64,000 nucleotides of DNA from contig CAJTGD010000020.1 of NCBI GenBank assembly GCA_910575475.1, positions 49,618 to 113,617 on the forward strand. The letters run 5' to 3'. The translations under genes were made by a program, and so were the position numbers. The notes beneath the pieces were generated by a model, which did not search any database, was not told where the DNA came from, and was given only the letters and a program-made list of their open reading frames with translations. This DNA is from Lachnospiraceae bacterium (GTDB lineage Bacteria > Bacillota > Clostridia > Lachnospirales > Lachnospiraceae). Shown here piece by piece: positions 54,467 through 63,900 of this stretch (its first letter is position 1; each line of letters opens with the position of its first letter).

Positions 54467-56293
54467 TCAATAGGCAGGGCATCCGTAACCGTAAATAGAG
54501 CTACTCCCGACTGGATAGCTCTGCTGTTTGCAGGCATCCCCAGAGTTGCCCTCCACGGTGTAGACCGTCCCATTCTCGCATTTTTCCACGATTCCCACAT
54601 GGTCGATTGAGCCGTCGCTCCCCCAATCAAAGAAAATAAGGTCGCCTGCCTGCGGCTCATAATTCTTGTCCTGCCATTGTCCTTTGCCCTTAAACCAGTT
54701 CACGCCGTCCGAGCAGAGAGAGAATTTCGGGATGATACCGCTTTCCAGATAGCCGCACTGGTCGGCACACCACGATGCGAAGCAGGCGCACCATTCCACA
54801 CGCCCGCCAAAGCCGTACCAGCTCCAATAAGGCTGCCCGCCCTCATTGCCGAGCTGTGTCAAAGCAACCTCCACAATGGCTTGGTTTCCTCCGCTTGTGA
54901 ACGCCCGCCCGTATGGGTAGTACCGTAGAACATGGGCGGGGTACTGTGTGTCGCCGTACTTCTCCCAACCGAGCCGCTGTGCCTGCATTGCGGAAAACTC
55001 CACCGCATTTGCATAGGAATAGCCGCCGTAGTTGGTCTTTGCCCATGAGATATACCCATTGCCGAAGTTGTAGCCCTGCAAAGCGAGCTTGATGCGCTCC
55101 ATGTCAATCGGGTTCTCCACCTCGGCTGAAACAAGGGCAGCTTTTAGTTCCTGCACGCCGCACTCGATGGAATATTCGGGGTCTTTGATGCCGTTCGGCT
55201 CATGGGGGTATCTCTTGTTAAAGCTCCCCTCCGCCGCCTGCATCGGGTCACTGCCTTTGCCGCCAGATTCCTGCATCATTACCGCCTTGATAAGCTCCAC
55301 ATATTCGGGGATTCCGTACTGCTTCGCATACTTCTGTATCAGCGGCGTGTAGGCTTCCACCTCCGCACTGACAGGGGTATAGGATGTGCTGTCGCTGCCG
55401 CCCCCGAACAGGGAAACGGCGCACCCAAGCAAGACGACGATGAGGATTATCACGACGGCAATCCAGCCGCCTGCGATAAGGGCAGAAATCAACGCTTTAG
55501 TCCCTGCAATAATCGCCTTGACCGCCGCAATGGTCGCCTTGACCGTGGCTTTGGTCGCTTCGGCTGTCGCCTTTGCGGTGGCTTTCGCCGTCTGTGCCGC
55601 TTTCTGGGCGGCTTTGGCAGACGCTTTCGCCGTTTTCTGCGCCGCCTTTGCGGTCTGCTCCGTGGTCTTAATCGCCGTCTTGGATGTCGCCTTTGCGGTT
55701 TTCACGCCTTTTTCCGTCGCCTTGATTGTCCCTTTTGCTGTGGTCTTGACGGTTTTTTCCGCATTTCTGGCGGTTGTCTTTATCATCCGCTTTCCCTGCT
55801 GTCTGGTCTTTATCAGTGAGTTTGCCGCCGTCTGGGGCGTTTCGGTCTTGGCAGAAGCAACAGAAGTAGCGGAAACAGCGGGACGGCTTGCAGTCCCTTG
55901 TATTTCCTGCAAGCCGTCCTGCCTTATTGTACGCACGGCGTTTTGCCCTGTCTTGTTCCGCATTGTTTTCTGCTCTGCGGCTTTCTTCGCCCGCTTTGCC
56001 TTAAAATCGGCGATTTTATCTTTCGCCTTACCGATATTTTCTTTTGTAATCTGGGCGTTTTTCTGCCCCTGCTTATTAAACTGGTGGATGCCCTCGTCCT
56101 TGATACGCCCCGAAGCATGGGAAACCTTGTCGGCGGCATATTCCGTGGGGGAATTTTCCTCCGCATAATATCCCTGCTCCGCCTTATCCTTTGTTTTGGC
56201 GTAAGCGGATTTCATTCGACTGCCTGCTATGGCGGCTTTGTCTAAAGTCTTAATCGTCCCTTTGACCGCATCTCTGGTCTTTATATCAGCCAT
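54467..56293 (-). CDS. CwlT-like bifunctional cell-wall hydrolase of the conjugation module
   Basis: The 608-residue product starts with a charged, Lys/Ala/Thr-rich cytosolic region (about residues 1-265, with runs such as KATAKATAEATKATVKATIA). A membrane segment follows near residues 270-293, then a lysozyme-like domain (IKAVMMQESGGKGSDPMQAA, with a catalytic Glu) and a C-terminal CHAP/NlpC-type domain (VEWCACFASWCADQCGY for the Cys, SIDHVGIVEKC for the His). It opens the peptidoglycan for the transfer channel. The long N-terminal region exceeds that of Tn916 Orf14/CwlT. Confidence 0.88.
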   Translation of the reverse strand: MADIKTRDAVKGTIKTLDKAAIAGSRMKSAYAKTKDKAEQGYYAEENSPTEYAADKVSHASGRIKDEGIHQFNKQGQKNAQITKENIGKAKDKIADFKAKRAKKAAEQKTMRNKTGQNAVRTIRQDGLQEIQGTASRPAVSATSVASAKTETPQTAANSLIKTRQQGKRMIKTTARNAEKTVKTTAKGTIKATEKGVKTAKATSKTAIKTTEQTAKAAQKTAKASAKAAQKAAQTAKATAKATAEATKATVKATIAAVKAIIAGTKALISALIAGGWIAVVIILIVVLLGCAVSLFGGGSDSTSYTPVSAEVEAYTPLIQKYAKQYGIPEYVELIKAVMMQESGGKGSDPMQAAEGSFNKRYPHEPNGIKDPEYSIECGVQELKAALVSAEVENPIDMERIKLALQGYNFGNGYISWAKTNYGGYSYANAVEFSAMQAQRLGWEKYGDTQYPAHVLRYYPYGRAFTSGGNQAIVEVALTQLGNEGGQPYWSWYGFGGRVEWCACFASWCADQCGYLESGIIPKFSLCSDGVNWFKGKGQWQDKNYEPQAGDLIFFDWGSDGSIDHVGIVEKCENGTVYTVEGNSGDACKQQSYPVGSSSIYGYGCPAY

Positions 56294-56331
56294 AAAATCC
56301 GACCTCCTTTCCCAGAAGATTTGCGGTCATA

Positions 56332-57117
56332 TCAATTTACCTTTTTTGCCACGACGACAAGCCTGCCGTTCTGTGCCGAGTATTCGCAGGTGGAGAGGGT
56401 AATGAGCTTATCCCCATATTCAGCGGTCACGCCCGTATCATACAAGGCAAGTTCCTTACACTTCCCGATATAGGCATCAAACTCTTTTTCATTCTCCGCA
56501 TGGACAAAATCATAGTAGCGGTAGCCCTCCGAGCTGTACGCCACGGTTTTAAACACGGCGATGATTTCATACTCTGCCTGCTCCGTGAGGGTGTCAAACT
56601 GGACGGTCTTATGCTTCTCATAAAAGCTCTTGGATTTGTAATCTTCCAACGCCCCGAACATCCTGCCGCCTTTGATGTGGTGTCCGTAGATAACCAGATT
56701 GTCGCTTGTGGGGATGTCGCAGTCCTCTTGGATATACGGTACGCCTAAGTCGCTGTATTCCTTTTCAAAGCTGTGCTTCAGATAGAAGTTGGGATTGTTC
56801 CTGCTCTGCATGACGGGGTAGTTGATGCTTGTTCCGTCAATGGCAATCCACCCGACCATATCCTCATTCTGCAAATACAGTTCTTTGTATTTTTCCAATA
56901 TATCCTCGCCCTCGCTGACGGGCGTATCCTTATCTTTTGGCGGTTCTTCCTCTGGCTCGGCGTTCTCTACGACCTCGGCAATCTCCGCAAAGGCTTCCGT
57001 CTGCTCGTTTATCTGCTGGTAATGGCTGTAAATCTTAAAGCCGCAAAAAACCGCTGCTCCTAAAAAGGTAACAGCGGCGACTATACAGAGAATGGTTTTA
57101 TAGTTCTTAAAATTCAT
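56332..57117 (-). CDS. Class B sortase
   Basis: The 261-residue product has an N-terminal membrane anchor (about residues 9-28) and the sortase fold with the His of YGHHIKGGRMF, the catalytic Cys244 in ITLSTCEYS and Arg252 in NGRLVVVA. Sortases join surface proteins to the wall or to each other. Sortase B genes are a regular part of Tn1549-like conjugation modules; the substrate is not visible here. Confidence 0.92.
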   Translation of the reverse strand: MNFKNYKTILCIVAAVTFLGAAVFCGFKIYSHYQQINEQTEAFAEIAEVVENAEPEEEPPKDKDTPVSEGEDILEKYKELYLQNEDMVGWIAIDGTSINYPVMQSRNNPNFYLKHSFEKEYSDLGVPYIQEDCDIPTSDNLVIYGHHIKGGRMFGALEDYKSKSFYEKHKTVQFDTLTEQAEYEIIAVFKTVAYSSEGYRYYDFVHAENEKEFDAYIGKCKELALYDTGVTAEYGDKLITLSTCEYSAQNGRLVVVAKKVN

Positions 57118-57142
57118 AGGCTTTTCCTTTCATTTAAAAATT

Positions 57143-57547
57143 TTACCGTGTATGCTCCGTCTGCTTCTTGGGCGTGGGTAAATCCCTGCAATATTCGGGA
57201 TACCGTGCCTTGATGCCCTCTATGAAATACGGGGCGAACTCGCAGCAGAACAGTTCTTCTGGCGTGAACAGCTTCTCACGCCCCTCCTCGGCGTAACCGT
57301 TCCAGAGGTTAAAGGCAAGGTGGCAGACCTTGACCGTGCCGCTTGTCTGCCATCCGCCGTGCATCCCCTCTGGATTGATGCAGTCCGTTTTAAAATCGAA
57401 CATGGCGTTGATGTTCTGCCTTGTTTCCCCCGCAATCCCCATCACATAGAAAAATGCCCTGTGGTAACAGTCGTTTACCCTGCATTTCATCATGCTTTCC
57501 AGAAAAAAATCACGGTGGGCTGCGTTGCGAAACCTTATCTCTGACAT
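57143..57547 (-). CDS. Conjugative element protein of unknown function (DUF6075-like)
   Basis: The ATG at 57547 follows AAAGGAGG and gives 134 residues (MSEIRFRNAAHRDFFLESMM at its start, containing CHLAFNLWNGYAEEGREKLF). I recognise it as a small protein that regularly lies between sortase and methyltransferase genes in such elements; the DUF number is from memory. It overlaps the methyltransferase gene by 13 bases. Confidence 0.7.
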   Translation of the reverse strand: MSEIRFRNAAHRDFFLESMMKCRVNDCYHRAFFYVMGIAGETRQNINAMFDFKTDCINPEGMHGGWQTSGTVKVCHLAFNLWNGYAEEGREKLFTPEELFCCEFAPYFIEGIKARYPEYCRDLPTPKKQTEHTR

Positions 57548-58314
57548 AAAAATCCTCCTTTCTCCTGCACCGATACGCTGCAATCTGTTTCTTTTTGCAG
57601 CCGTGGCAGAATGATATTCCCCACATAGGATTCATTGATTTCAGAAGCGATAAAATCACGCCCGTTTTTGATACACTGGACTACCTCGCTCCCAGAGCCT
57701 GCAAAGGGGATTACCACTAAATCGCCCGCCCTGCTACTTACAAGTAGCATCCGTTCCGCCAGCTTCTCTGGCTTCTGCGTGGGATGCCCTGTCGCTTCTT
57801 TATAGTTGGGCATAATCCTCGGAAACTCCCACACGTTCCCGCAGGATTTCCCCTTTGGGTTTTTCCGCTTGTCTTTTTCGCCGCCCTCATCATACGAGAT
57901 GCGGACGGCGTCAATGTTGATTTCATGCAGGGGGTTACTGTAAAACCACAAGAACTCCGCTTCATTCCGATAGGTCGCTTTCGCAGGTCGCCCCGTCCTG
58001 TAATTCCAGACAATCAGATTCCGTTTTATCCATCCAAACTTGTCTAAGACGTGTGTGGAGAGCTTGTCTATCATCTGGCAGCTCCCCCAACAGTAAAACG
58101 CACCCGTGGGCTTCAAAATCCTGTGGCATTCCCCCGCCCACGCCAGACACCATTCCAGATATTCCGCAACTGTCTGGAACACAAAGTCAAAGTCCCCTTT
58201 CATACGGTAATACGGCGGGTCGGCAATCACTAAATCCACGCTTCTGTCTGGAAGTTCCCGCAGCACTTCCAGACAGTCGGCAGGATAAACACAATTCCTT
58301 TCCAAAAATGCCAT
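57535..58314 (-). CDS. DNA (adenine-N6 or cytosine-N4) methyltransferase
   Basis: The product of about 259 residues has the catalytic motif ADPPYYRMKGDF near residue 33 and the SAM-binding IPFAGSGSEVVQCI near residue 215, the order of beta-class methyltransferases, plus GHPTQKPEKLAERMLLVS. No restriction endonuclease gene is adjacent. Element methylases of this type can protect DNA during transfer against recipient restriction. The ATG at 58314 overlaps the virB4 stop region. Confidence 0.88.
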   Translation of the reverse strand: MAFLERNCVYPADCLEVLRELPDRSVDLVIADPPYYRMKGDFDFVFQTVAEYLEWCLAWAGECHRILKPTGAFYCWGSCQMIDKLSTHVLDKFGWIKRNLIVWNYRTGRPAKATYRNEAEFLWFYSNPLHEINIDAVRISYDEGGEKDKRKNPKGKSCGNVWEFPRIMPNYKEATGHPTQKPEKLAERMLLVSSRAGDLVVIPFAGSGSEVVQCIKNGRDFIASEINESYVGNIILPRLQKETDCSVSVQEKGGFLCQR

Positions 58315-58318
58315 CTTT

Positions 58319-60652
58319 TTAGCACTCCCCAAATTTCGTCGTCATCAGTTTATACAGTTCCGTATTGCGTGGAAATTTATTGACGAAAGGCACAAGGGAG
58401 CTGCCCACTTTCAAAAGCCCCTGCCCCGCACCGACATTCGTGATATAACTCATCTGCAAATCGGAGATGTTAAGGAGCTTCGCAAGCTCGATGCGGTCTG
58501 TGGACGCCTGATTCAACATGATGATAAACTCGCTGTTGGCAAGCATCGTCCTCGCCGTATGGCTCTGCAAGAGGTCGTCCACATTCTGTGTGATTCCAGT
58601 GCAGTACGCCCCGTACTTACGCACACGCTTCCAGAGGGTAAAGAGGAAGTTCGCCGAGTATTCATGCTGAAAGAGCAGATAAATCTCGTCAATGAAAATA
58701 AAGGTGTTCCTGCCTTTCGCCCTGTTCTGGGTGATGCGGTTTAAGATGCTGTCGAGGACAACAAGCATACCGATAGGCTGTAACTGCTTGCCCAAATCCA
58801 GAATATCGTAGCAGATAAGGCGGCTGTGGGTGTCCACGTTCGTATGCTTGGCAAAGGTGTTGAGAGAGCCGTCCGTGAAAAGCTCAATCGCAAGGGCGAT
58901 TTCCTGCGCTTCTGGCTCGTCCTGCTTTAACAGCTCCTCACGGAAGTCCTGCAAGGTCGGCGGCGTACCCATATAGTTGCCCTGCTGGTAGTAGCGGTAG
59001 ACGCTTGCCGTGCAGCGGTCAATGATGGATTTCTGCTTTGCCCCAAGGCTTGCCCCGCCGATAAGCTGCTCGCAGAGGGATAAAATAAACTCTGACTTCA
59101 AGATAACGGGGTTCGCACCGTCGCCGTAATCAGAGTTCATGTCCATTGCGTTGGTGTGGTTGTCGCTCGTCGCCGAGATGTGGATAACCTCGCCCTGCAT
59201 CGCCTTTACAAGAGGGGCGTACTCTCGTTCGGGGTCTATGACCAAGACATCGGCGTTAGGGTCGGTCAGAATGATGTTCGTCATTTCCTCCTTTGCCGTA
59301 AAGGATTTGCCCGCACCAGACACGCCGAGGATAAAGGAATTTCCGTTCAAAAGGTGGCGGCGGTTGGCGATAATCATGTTCTTTGAAATGACGTTCTGCC
59401 CGTAATACACGCCGTCCTTATGGTAGATTTCCTGCACACGGAAAGGAATAAACACCGCAAGGCTCTCCGTGGTGAGGGTACGCAGGGCATCTATTTTCCT
59501 CACGCCGAACGGCAGGGCGGTGTTCAGACCGTCCATCTGCTGGTACTTCAGCACGGCAAACTGGCAGAGATGCTTCCTTGCCGTCGTGAGCAGGGCTTCC
59601 GTGTCATTGTCAAGCTGCTCTTTGGTGTCTGCGGTATGCACCATCGTAAGCACGGCAAACATCATCCTCTGGTCACGGGTCGTCAAATCGTCCAGAAATT
59701 CCTTGCTTTCCTTTCTCTGCTGTTCCAAGTCGTAGGGGATGACGGCGGAAAAATTGTTGTTCTGGTTCTGTTTCCTCTGCCAGTTCGTGATGTTGGTTTC
59801 CACGCCTAAAAGACGGTTTTCCACCTCCCGCACGGCTTCGTCTGTGGGAACAGGAACAACATCAACAGAGAGCATCATGTTACGGTTTAATTCGCAAAGC
59901 TCCGCCACCATGCTGTCCTTGATATAGGCGGCGTACTCTCTGAGGAATATCACACGCCCGTAGCGTTTGCCCATCTTAAAATAATCTTTCTCAAACTCAA
60001 AGGAGTCGGGGCAGATATAGTCCTTGAAGTCGTGTCCTTTCCGCATGGTCTGCACCATGTCAAAGGAGAACGCCGTTTCCTCGCCCGTGCGGTAAAAATC
60101 ATGGAAGATACGCAGCTTGTCGTTAGCGTCCAGTTCCGTACACTTCGAGCCTAAACGGTTAAAATGCCCGATAAGGTCAGCACCGACACGGGCAAAATAA
60201 TTCCTCGCTTCCTCAATGTTCTTCTTGCAGACGGAAACCGTCACATATTTATCCTGCACGGTGGAGTTTGCCCCCGTTGCTTTATCGAGCAGCATCTTGT
60301 TATACTCTTTGCGGTATTTATCCAAATCGTCCTCCGCCATCGGGATTAAGATGGTCTGCTCAAAGTCCGCTTTATTGAGCCTGCGATTGTTTATCGTGAT
60401 TTTCGTGGTCGCCCCGCTATCGAGGGCGTTAAGAAGCTCCGAGTATTCGAGGAACATCGCTTCCTTGTCCTCACGGCTTGCCACGGCGTAGTTGATGTCC
60501 TCAAACTTAAATGTCTTTGCGTATTTGTTCCTGCCCACGAGGAAAATGCCGTCCTCCCACATGGTCTTTAACGGGATGACCGCCTGCACCGACTTCGGCA
60601 CGATGAATTTCTCCCTGTCCTGCTTGAACAGCGTTTTCAGCGTCTTAATCAT
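58319..60652 (-). CDS. VirB4-like conjugation ATPase
   Basis: The 777-residue product has Walker A GVSGAGKSFTAKEEM near residue 440 and Walker B NTFIFIDEIYLLFQ near residue 657, with a VirB4/TraC-type N-terminal region. It powers the type IV secretion channel at the inner membrane. It overlaps the PrgI gene by a few bases, as is usual in Tn1549-like modules. Confidence 0.93.
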   Translation of the reverse strand: MIKTLKTLFKQDREKFIVPKSVQAVIPLKTMWEDGIFLVGRNKYAKTFKFEDINYAVASREDKEAMFLEYSELLNALDSGATTKITINNRRLNKADFEQTILIPMAEDDLDKYRKEYNKMLLDKATGANSTVQDKYVTVSVCKKNIEEARNYFARVGADLIGHFNRLGSKCTELDANDKLRIFHDFYRTGEETAFSFDMVQTMRKGHDFKDYICPDSFEFEKDYFKMGKRYGRVIFLREYAAYIKDSMVAELCELNRNMMLSVDVVPVPTDEAVREVENRLLGVETNITNWQRKQNQNNNFSAVIPYDLEQQRKESKEFLDDLTTRDQRMMFAVLTMVHTADTKEQLDNDTEALLTTARKHLCQFAVLKYQQMDGLNTALPFGVRKIDALRTLTTESLAVFIPFRVQEIYHKDGVYYGQNVISKNMIIANRRHLLNGNSFILGVSGAGKSFTAKEEMTNIILTDPNADVLVIDPEREYAPLVKAMQGEVIHISATSDNHTNAMDMNSDYGDGANPVILKSEFILSLCEQLIGGASLGAKQKSIIDRCTASVYRYYQQGNYMGTPPTLQDFREELLKQDEPEAQEIALAIELFTDGSLNTFAKHTNVDTHSRLICYDILDLGKQLQPIGMLVVLDSILNRITQNRAKGRNTFIFIDEIYLLFQHEYSANFLFTLWKRVRKYGAYCTGITQNVDDLLQSHTARTMLANSEFIIMLNQASTDRIELAKLLNISDLQMSYITNVGAGQGLLKVGSSLVPFVNKFPRNTELYKLMTTKFGEC

Positions 60653-61109
60653 AATCTACCTCCTTGCGCTTTCTTGATTTCTTGGGCTGCTTTCGCCCGT
60701 CTGTCTTTGTTCTTTTTTTCCTGCGTTTCCCCTTTTTCCGTTTCTTATCCTGCACGGCGGGCAAGCCTTTCTCATGTGCGTCCAGTGCCTGCTTCATCGC
60801 ATCGTAATATAAATTCTCTGGGACAAATAAAATCTTCTTCGGCATCAGAAACTGCGACTTTATCCATGCCCACACAAACTGCTCGGCGGTCATGCCGTTG
60901 TACCTCACAAATCCCATGACCGCAAAAGGGGAAGCCCCCAAGATGCACATCCAGCTTACTGTTTCCGTCCCGAACCTGCCACGGAGCAGGAAGAACAAGC
61001 CGACCGCCACGCCGCAGGCAAGCACGGAAAACAGGAACTGCCGCATCGACAGCCCGAAGAACATGGATTCCGTGTAGTTGCGGATTTCCTTATTTATCTT
61101 GACTTCCAT
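60645..61109 (-). CDS. PrgI family conjugation membrane protein
   Basis: The ATG at 61109 follows GGGAGGGG and gives 154 residues: MEVKINKEIRNYTESMFFGL and two membrane segments near residues 27-65, then a very basic tail (KKRKKGKRRKKRTKTDGRKQ). PrgI-like proteins pair with VirB4 in Firmicute conjugation systems. The start is two bases from the stop of the preceding small gene. Confidence 0.85.
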   Translation of the reverse strand: MEVKINKEIRNYTESMFFGLSMRQFLFSVLACGVAVGLFFLLRGRFGTETVSWMCILGASPFAVMGFVRYNGMTAEQFVWAWIKSQFLMPKKILFVPENLYYDAMKQALDAHEKGLPAVQDKKRKKGKRRKKRTKTDGRKQPKKSRKRKEVDYD

Positions 61110-61110
61110 A

Positions 61111-61347
61111 TCAGCACCGCCCCTCCCTGACATCCCCCGTCGAAATAAAGAGGATACTGCGTTTCGGGATATACGCAAATCCAGAAATGGCATCCCCGAT
61201 TTCAAATATCTCGTTATCGTCAGCTTTTTCAAATTTTCCGACCAGTCCTTTTTCAGCAGGCAGGTCATAGGCTTCGGAAGCCCCGATGACTTCTCCATTT
61301 AACAAATGAATATCATAATTCTGGTAATATTTCGTTTCTTTTTTCAT
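61111..61347 (-). CDS. Small conjugation-module protein of unknown function
   Basis: The ATG at 61347 follows AAAGGAAAA and gives 78 residues (KKETKYYQNYDIHLLNGEVI, then a beta-rich part ending ISGFAYIPKRSILFISTGDV). It has no membrane segment. Its constant position between the TrbL/VirB6-like and PrgI genes supports a real gene; its function is unknown. Confidence 0.75.
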   Translation of the reverse strand: MKKETKYYQNYDIHLLNGEVIGASEAYDLPAEKGLVGKFEKADDNEIFEIGDAISGFAYIPKRSILFISTGDVREGRC

Positions 61348-61373
61348 TTCAATTTTCCTTTCCTGTTGGATAA

Positions 61374-62210
61374 TTACAAGCCCATCATCTCCCTTACCAC
61401 ACGGTCTGCCATCTTGACCGCACCGACAAGGACGAGCATATTGAACACCAATTCCCCGATATAGCCCCATACCATCGTGACTGCCGCCGCATCGGGGTTG
61501 ACTGCGGGTGGGGACGCCGCAAACACCGAGAAGATGATGCAGGCAAGCACGATGATTGCCCCCTCTAGGCAGACGGCGGAGTAGCTTTTGATGAAGCTCT
61601 TCCCCACGCTCTGGCTCGGCTCTCCCGCAAACGAGGACAGCGGCACGGGGGCGATGGCGGTATAAAGGTACAGCTTAAAAAACCTGCCGTACACCGACAT
61701 TATCATAATGAACGACAGCACCGTGATGAACAGCCCTCCTATCAGCGTGACCGCCCATAAGGGGATGCTCTCGAAAAAGCCGCAGTCCTCCACGGCTGTC
61801 ACAATCTCCTGCGGCAGAACCGTTTTCTGCGCCGAGCCGAAGCCTGCGGCTTTCATAATGGCGGAAATCACGCCCTGCACGATTTTAAACAGAGCCATCA
61901 TCAGCTCCAAGCCGTAAGTGACCGCGCCTTTCGCAAGAGCAAAGCGGATGAACAGCTTCAAGGCGTGTTCGGGCTTCTTCACGCTTGCGAAGTCGCCGCA
62001 GGTACGCATCACGCCCACGACAAAGAACAGCACGAGCAGGGCAAGACCTATCGCCTGCAACGCCCCGTGGATGTCAACGATGACTTTCCATATCGCACCG
62101 CCTTTAAAGGTTTCTGGGGATTGGGTAATGAGCTGCCATATCTCGGCTAACTTTTCATTCCATGTGTCAAGGGCGTTCTCCAAGTTCTGGACTACCCAGT
62201 TGTCTGACAT
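61374..62210 (-). CDS. TrbL/VirB6-like conjugation membrane protein
   Basis: The 278-residue product has six to seven membrane segments, a short amphipathic start (SDNWVVQNLENALDTWNEKL), and the central AVTLIGGLFITVLSFIMIMS region. It should form the inner-membrane pore of the type IV secretion channel. It follows the Maff2 gene after a strong intergenic stem-loop. Confidence 0.85.
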   Translation of the reverse strand: MSDNWVVQNLENALDTWNEKLAEIWQLITQSPETFKGGAIWKVIVDIHGALQAIGLALLVLFFVVGVMRTCGDFASVKKPEHALKLFIRFALAKGAVTYGLELMMALFKIVQGVISAIMKAAGFGSAQKTVLPQEIVTAVEDCGFFESIPLWAVTLIGGLFITVLSFIMIMSVYGRFFKLYLYTAIAPVPLSSFAGEPSQSVGKSFIKSYSAVCLEGAIIVLACIIFSVFAASPPAVNPDAAAVTMVWGYIGELVFNMLVLVGAVKMADRVVREMMGL

Positions 62211-62234
62211 TCGACCACCTCCGTTCTTAAAATT

Positions 62235-62278
62235 GGGCAGCGGGGCAAGTCCCGCAGAGCGGATCTGCCCCGTTGCCC
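62235..62278 (-). promoter_or_regulatory. Strong nested stem-loop between maff2 and the TrbL-like gene
   Basis: GGGCAGCGGGGCA (62235-62247) pairs along all 13 bases (one G-T wobble) with TGCCCCGTTGCCC (62266-62278). The loop itself contains CCGC-AGA-GCGG. In the minus-strand RNA, AATTTTAAG follows. It may set transcript levels or RNA processing between the abundant small Maff2 protein and the channel genes. Confidence 0.65.
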
Positions 62279-62311
62279 TGTCTTGTGTCAGTCTGTTGTC
62301 TTAGTTTCTTA

Positions 62312-62668
62312 TTAGCCCGTGATAAGGGTTAAAATCTCTTTCGCAAAGGTAATCACAACGCCGCCCGCCAGTGTGAGGAAGCCGTTCGCCCTCTGGGACG
62401 GGTCGTGGGATTTCAGCGACAAGCCGACCTGCACGATGCCGAAGCCGAGCATAATCATTCCGACCGCCCGTATCAGACCGAAGATGAAATTGGAAAGGTT
62501 GTTGACAACGGCAATCGGGTCATTTGCGGCAAAGGCGGTCATGGATGTCCCAAGCATCAGAGCCGCAGCCAGTACCGCCACGCAGTAGAAGCGGAAACCT
62601 CTTTTTACCTTGCCTGTCATCGGCAGTTTCTGAGTTGCTTTCTTCTCGTTTTTCTGAAAAAGTTTCAT
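62312..62668 (-). CDS. Maff2 family mobile-element membrane protein (VirB2-like)
   Basis: The 118-residue product has a basic N terminus, a signal-like hydrophobic stretch ending SMTAFAAND near residue 50, and two further membrane segments (FIFGLIRAVGMIMLGFGIVQ, FLTLAGGVVITFAKEIL). Size and topology resemble VirB2-type pilins. Maff2 genes lie between virD4 and virB6-like genes in this element class. Confidence 0.85.
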   Translation of the reverse strand: MKLFQKNEKKATQKLPMTGKVKRGFRFYCVAVLAAALMLGTSMTAFAANDPIAVVNNLSNFIFGLIRAVGMIMLGFGIVQVGLSLKSHDPSQRANGFLTLAGGVVITFAKEILTLITG

Positions 62669-62682
62669 AGGGTAAATCCTCC

Positions 62683-63900
62683 TTATAAATTGAATATTTC
62701 TTCCAAGTCCTCATCGGACAGAAGTTCGTAGGATGTGCTGACCGTTTCCATGCTCTCTGCATCCATCAGCAAAGCATCGTCAAACACAAGGGTTGCGACC
62801 GCCTGCGTCGGCTCTCCGTGGAGATACGGCGGCTTCCCCCCGTCGGCGGTCAGTTTCACGTTCGGGTGTTTCAAAATGTCGTACTTCAAATCCATAACGG
62901 GGCGTTCCCCACGCACAAAAAGAAATGCGTAGCGGTTGTCAAGCATACGCACCTCGTCTGGGGTTAAAAGCTCACGCCCCGAAATCTGGTAGTTGGTGGA
63001 ATAGTTGCCGCTCCGCCCAGAGCTTTTCCCGTAGGTGTTCGTGTCTATCGTGGCTTTTCCAAGAAGCTCACTTACAAACTTATGGGTACTCTGCTCGTTG
63101 CCGCCGAGATAGAGGAACTCATCGGCATTGCCAACGATGCTTTCCCACTGTTTCTCAAACAGGGCTTTGAGCTGTGCCAGATTTTGCAGGATAATCGAAA
63201 CGGACACGCCCCTTGACCGCATGACGCTCAAAATCTTGTCAAAGTCATCGGGCAGCGAAACATTGGCAAATTCATCCATAATGAACTGGCAGTGGACGGG
63301 CAGGCTCCCGCCGTACTTGTGGTCGGCGAGGTAGAATAACTGTTGGAATAGCTGCGTGTATAACAGCGACACAAGGAAATTGAAACTGGTGTCGTTGTCT
63401 GGTATTAGTGCGAACAGTGCGACTTTCTTCTCGCCCAAAGACGGCAAATCCAATTCGTCCGTGGCGGTCAATCCCGCAAGGCTTTCCAGATTGAACTTCT
63501 CAAGCCTTGCGGCAAGGGTTATCTGGATGCTCTTTAGCGTCTTGGCACTCCCGCTGTGGTAATCACGGTAGTATTTCAAAGCGATATGCTCTGGGTTTAC
63601 CATCTCAAGACGGTCAAACAGTTCGTCAAGCGGGCTTACATAGCCGTCGTCGTCCTCCCTTACCTCGCCCGCCCGCAATAGCTCCATCACCATCGGGAAA
63701 TTCTGCTCGTCTGGCGGGGCTTCGTATTTCAGATAAAACACGAGGGACAGAAGCAGCATACTCGCCGCCGTGTCCCAGAACGGGTCTTGCGACTGGCTTC
63801 CTTTCGGCGTGGTCGCCTTAAAGAGATTCGTCACAAGCCGTTGCACGTCGTTGTCATTTCTTAAATAGACAAAGGGATTGTAGCAATGGCTCTTGTGCAT
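62683..63900 (-). CDS. VirD4-like coupling protein, N-terminally truncated
   Basis: The remaining 405 residues begin HKSHCYNPFVYLRNDNDVQR and include TPKGSQSQDPFWDTAASMLL, Walker B VHCQFIMDEFANVSLPD and the TraG/TraD C-terminal region. Full VirD4 has about 200 more N-terminal residues with two membrane segments and the Walker A loop; these are missing. Upstream of the ATG the frame hits TGA at 63909-63907 inside a hairpin-rich sequence, so the gene is broken by an insertion. The coupling function is probably lost unless the other part is supplied elsewhere. Confidence 0.88.
   Translation of the reverse strand: MHKSHCYNPFVYLRNDNDVQRLVTNLFKATTPKGSQSQDPFWDTAASMLLLSLVFYLKYEAPPDEQNFPMVMELLRAGEVREDDDGYVSPLDELFDRLEMVNPEHIALKYYRDYHSGSAKTLKSIQITLAARLEKFNLESLAGLTATDELDLPSLGEKKVALFALIPDNDTSFNFLVSLLYTQLFQQLFYLADHKYGGSLPVHCQFIMDEFANVSLPDDFDKILSVMRSRGVSVSIILQNLAQLKALFEKQWESIVGNADEFLYLGGNEQSTHKFVSELLGKATIDTNTYGKSSGRSGNYSTNYQISGRELLTPDEVRMLDNRYAFLFVRGERPVMDLKYDILKHPNVKLTADGGKPPYLHGEPTQAVATLVFDDALLMDAESMETVSTSYELLSDEDLEEIFNL

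Noticed and set aside
55202..56168. Long Arg-rich and Ala/Val-rich plus-strand frames
   Set aside because: They are antisense products of the Lys/Ala/Thr repeat region of the CwlT-like gene.
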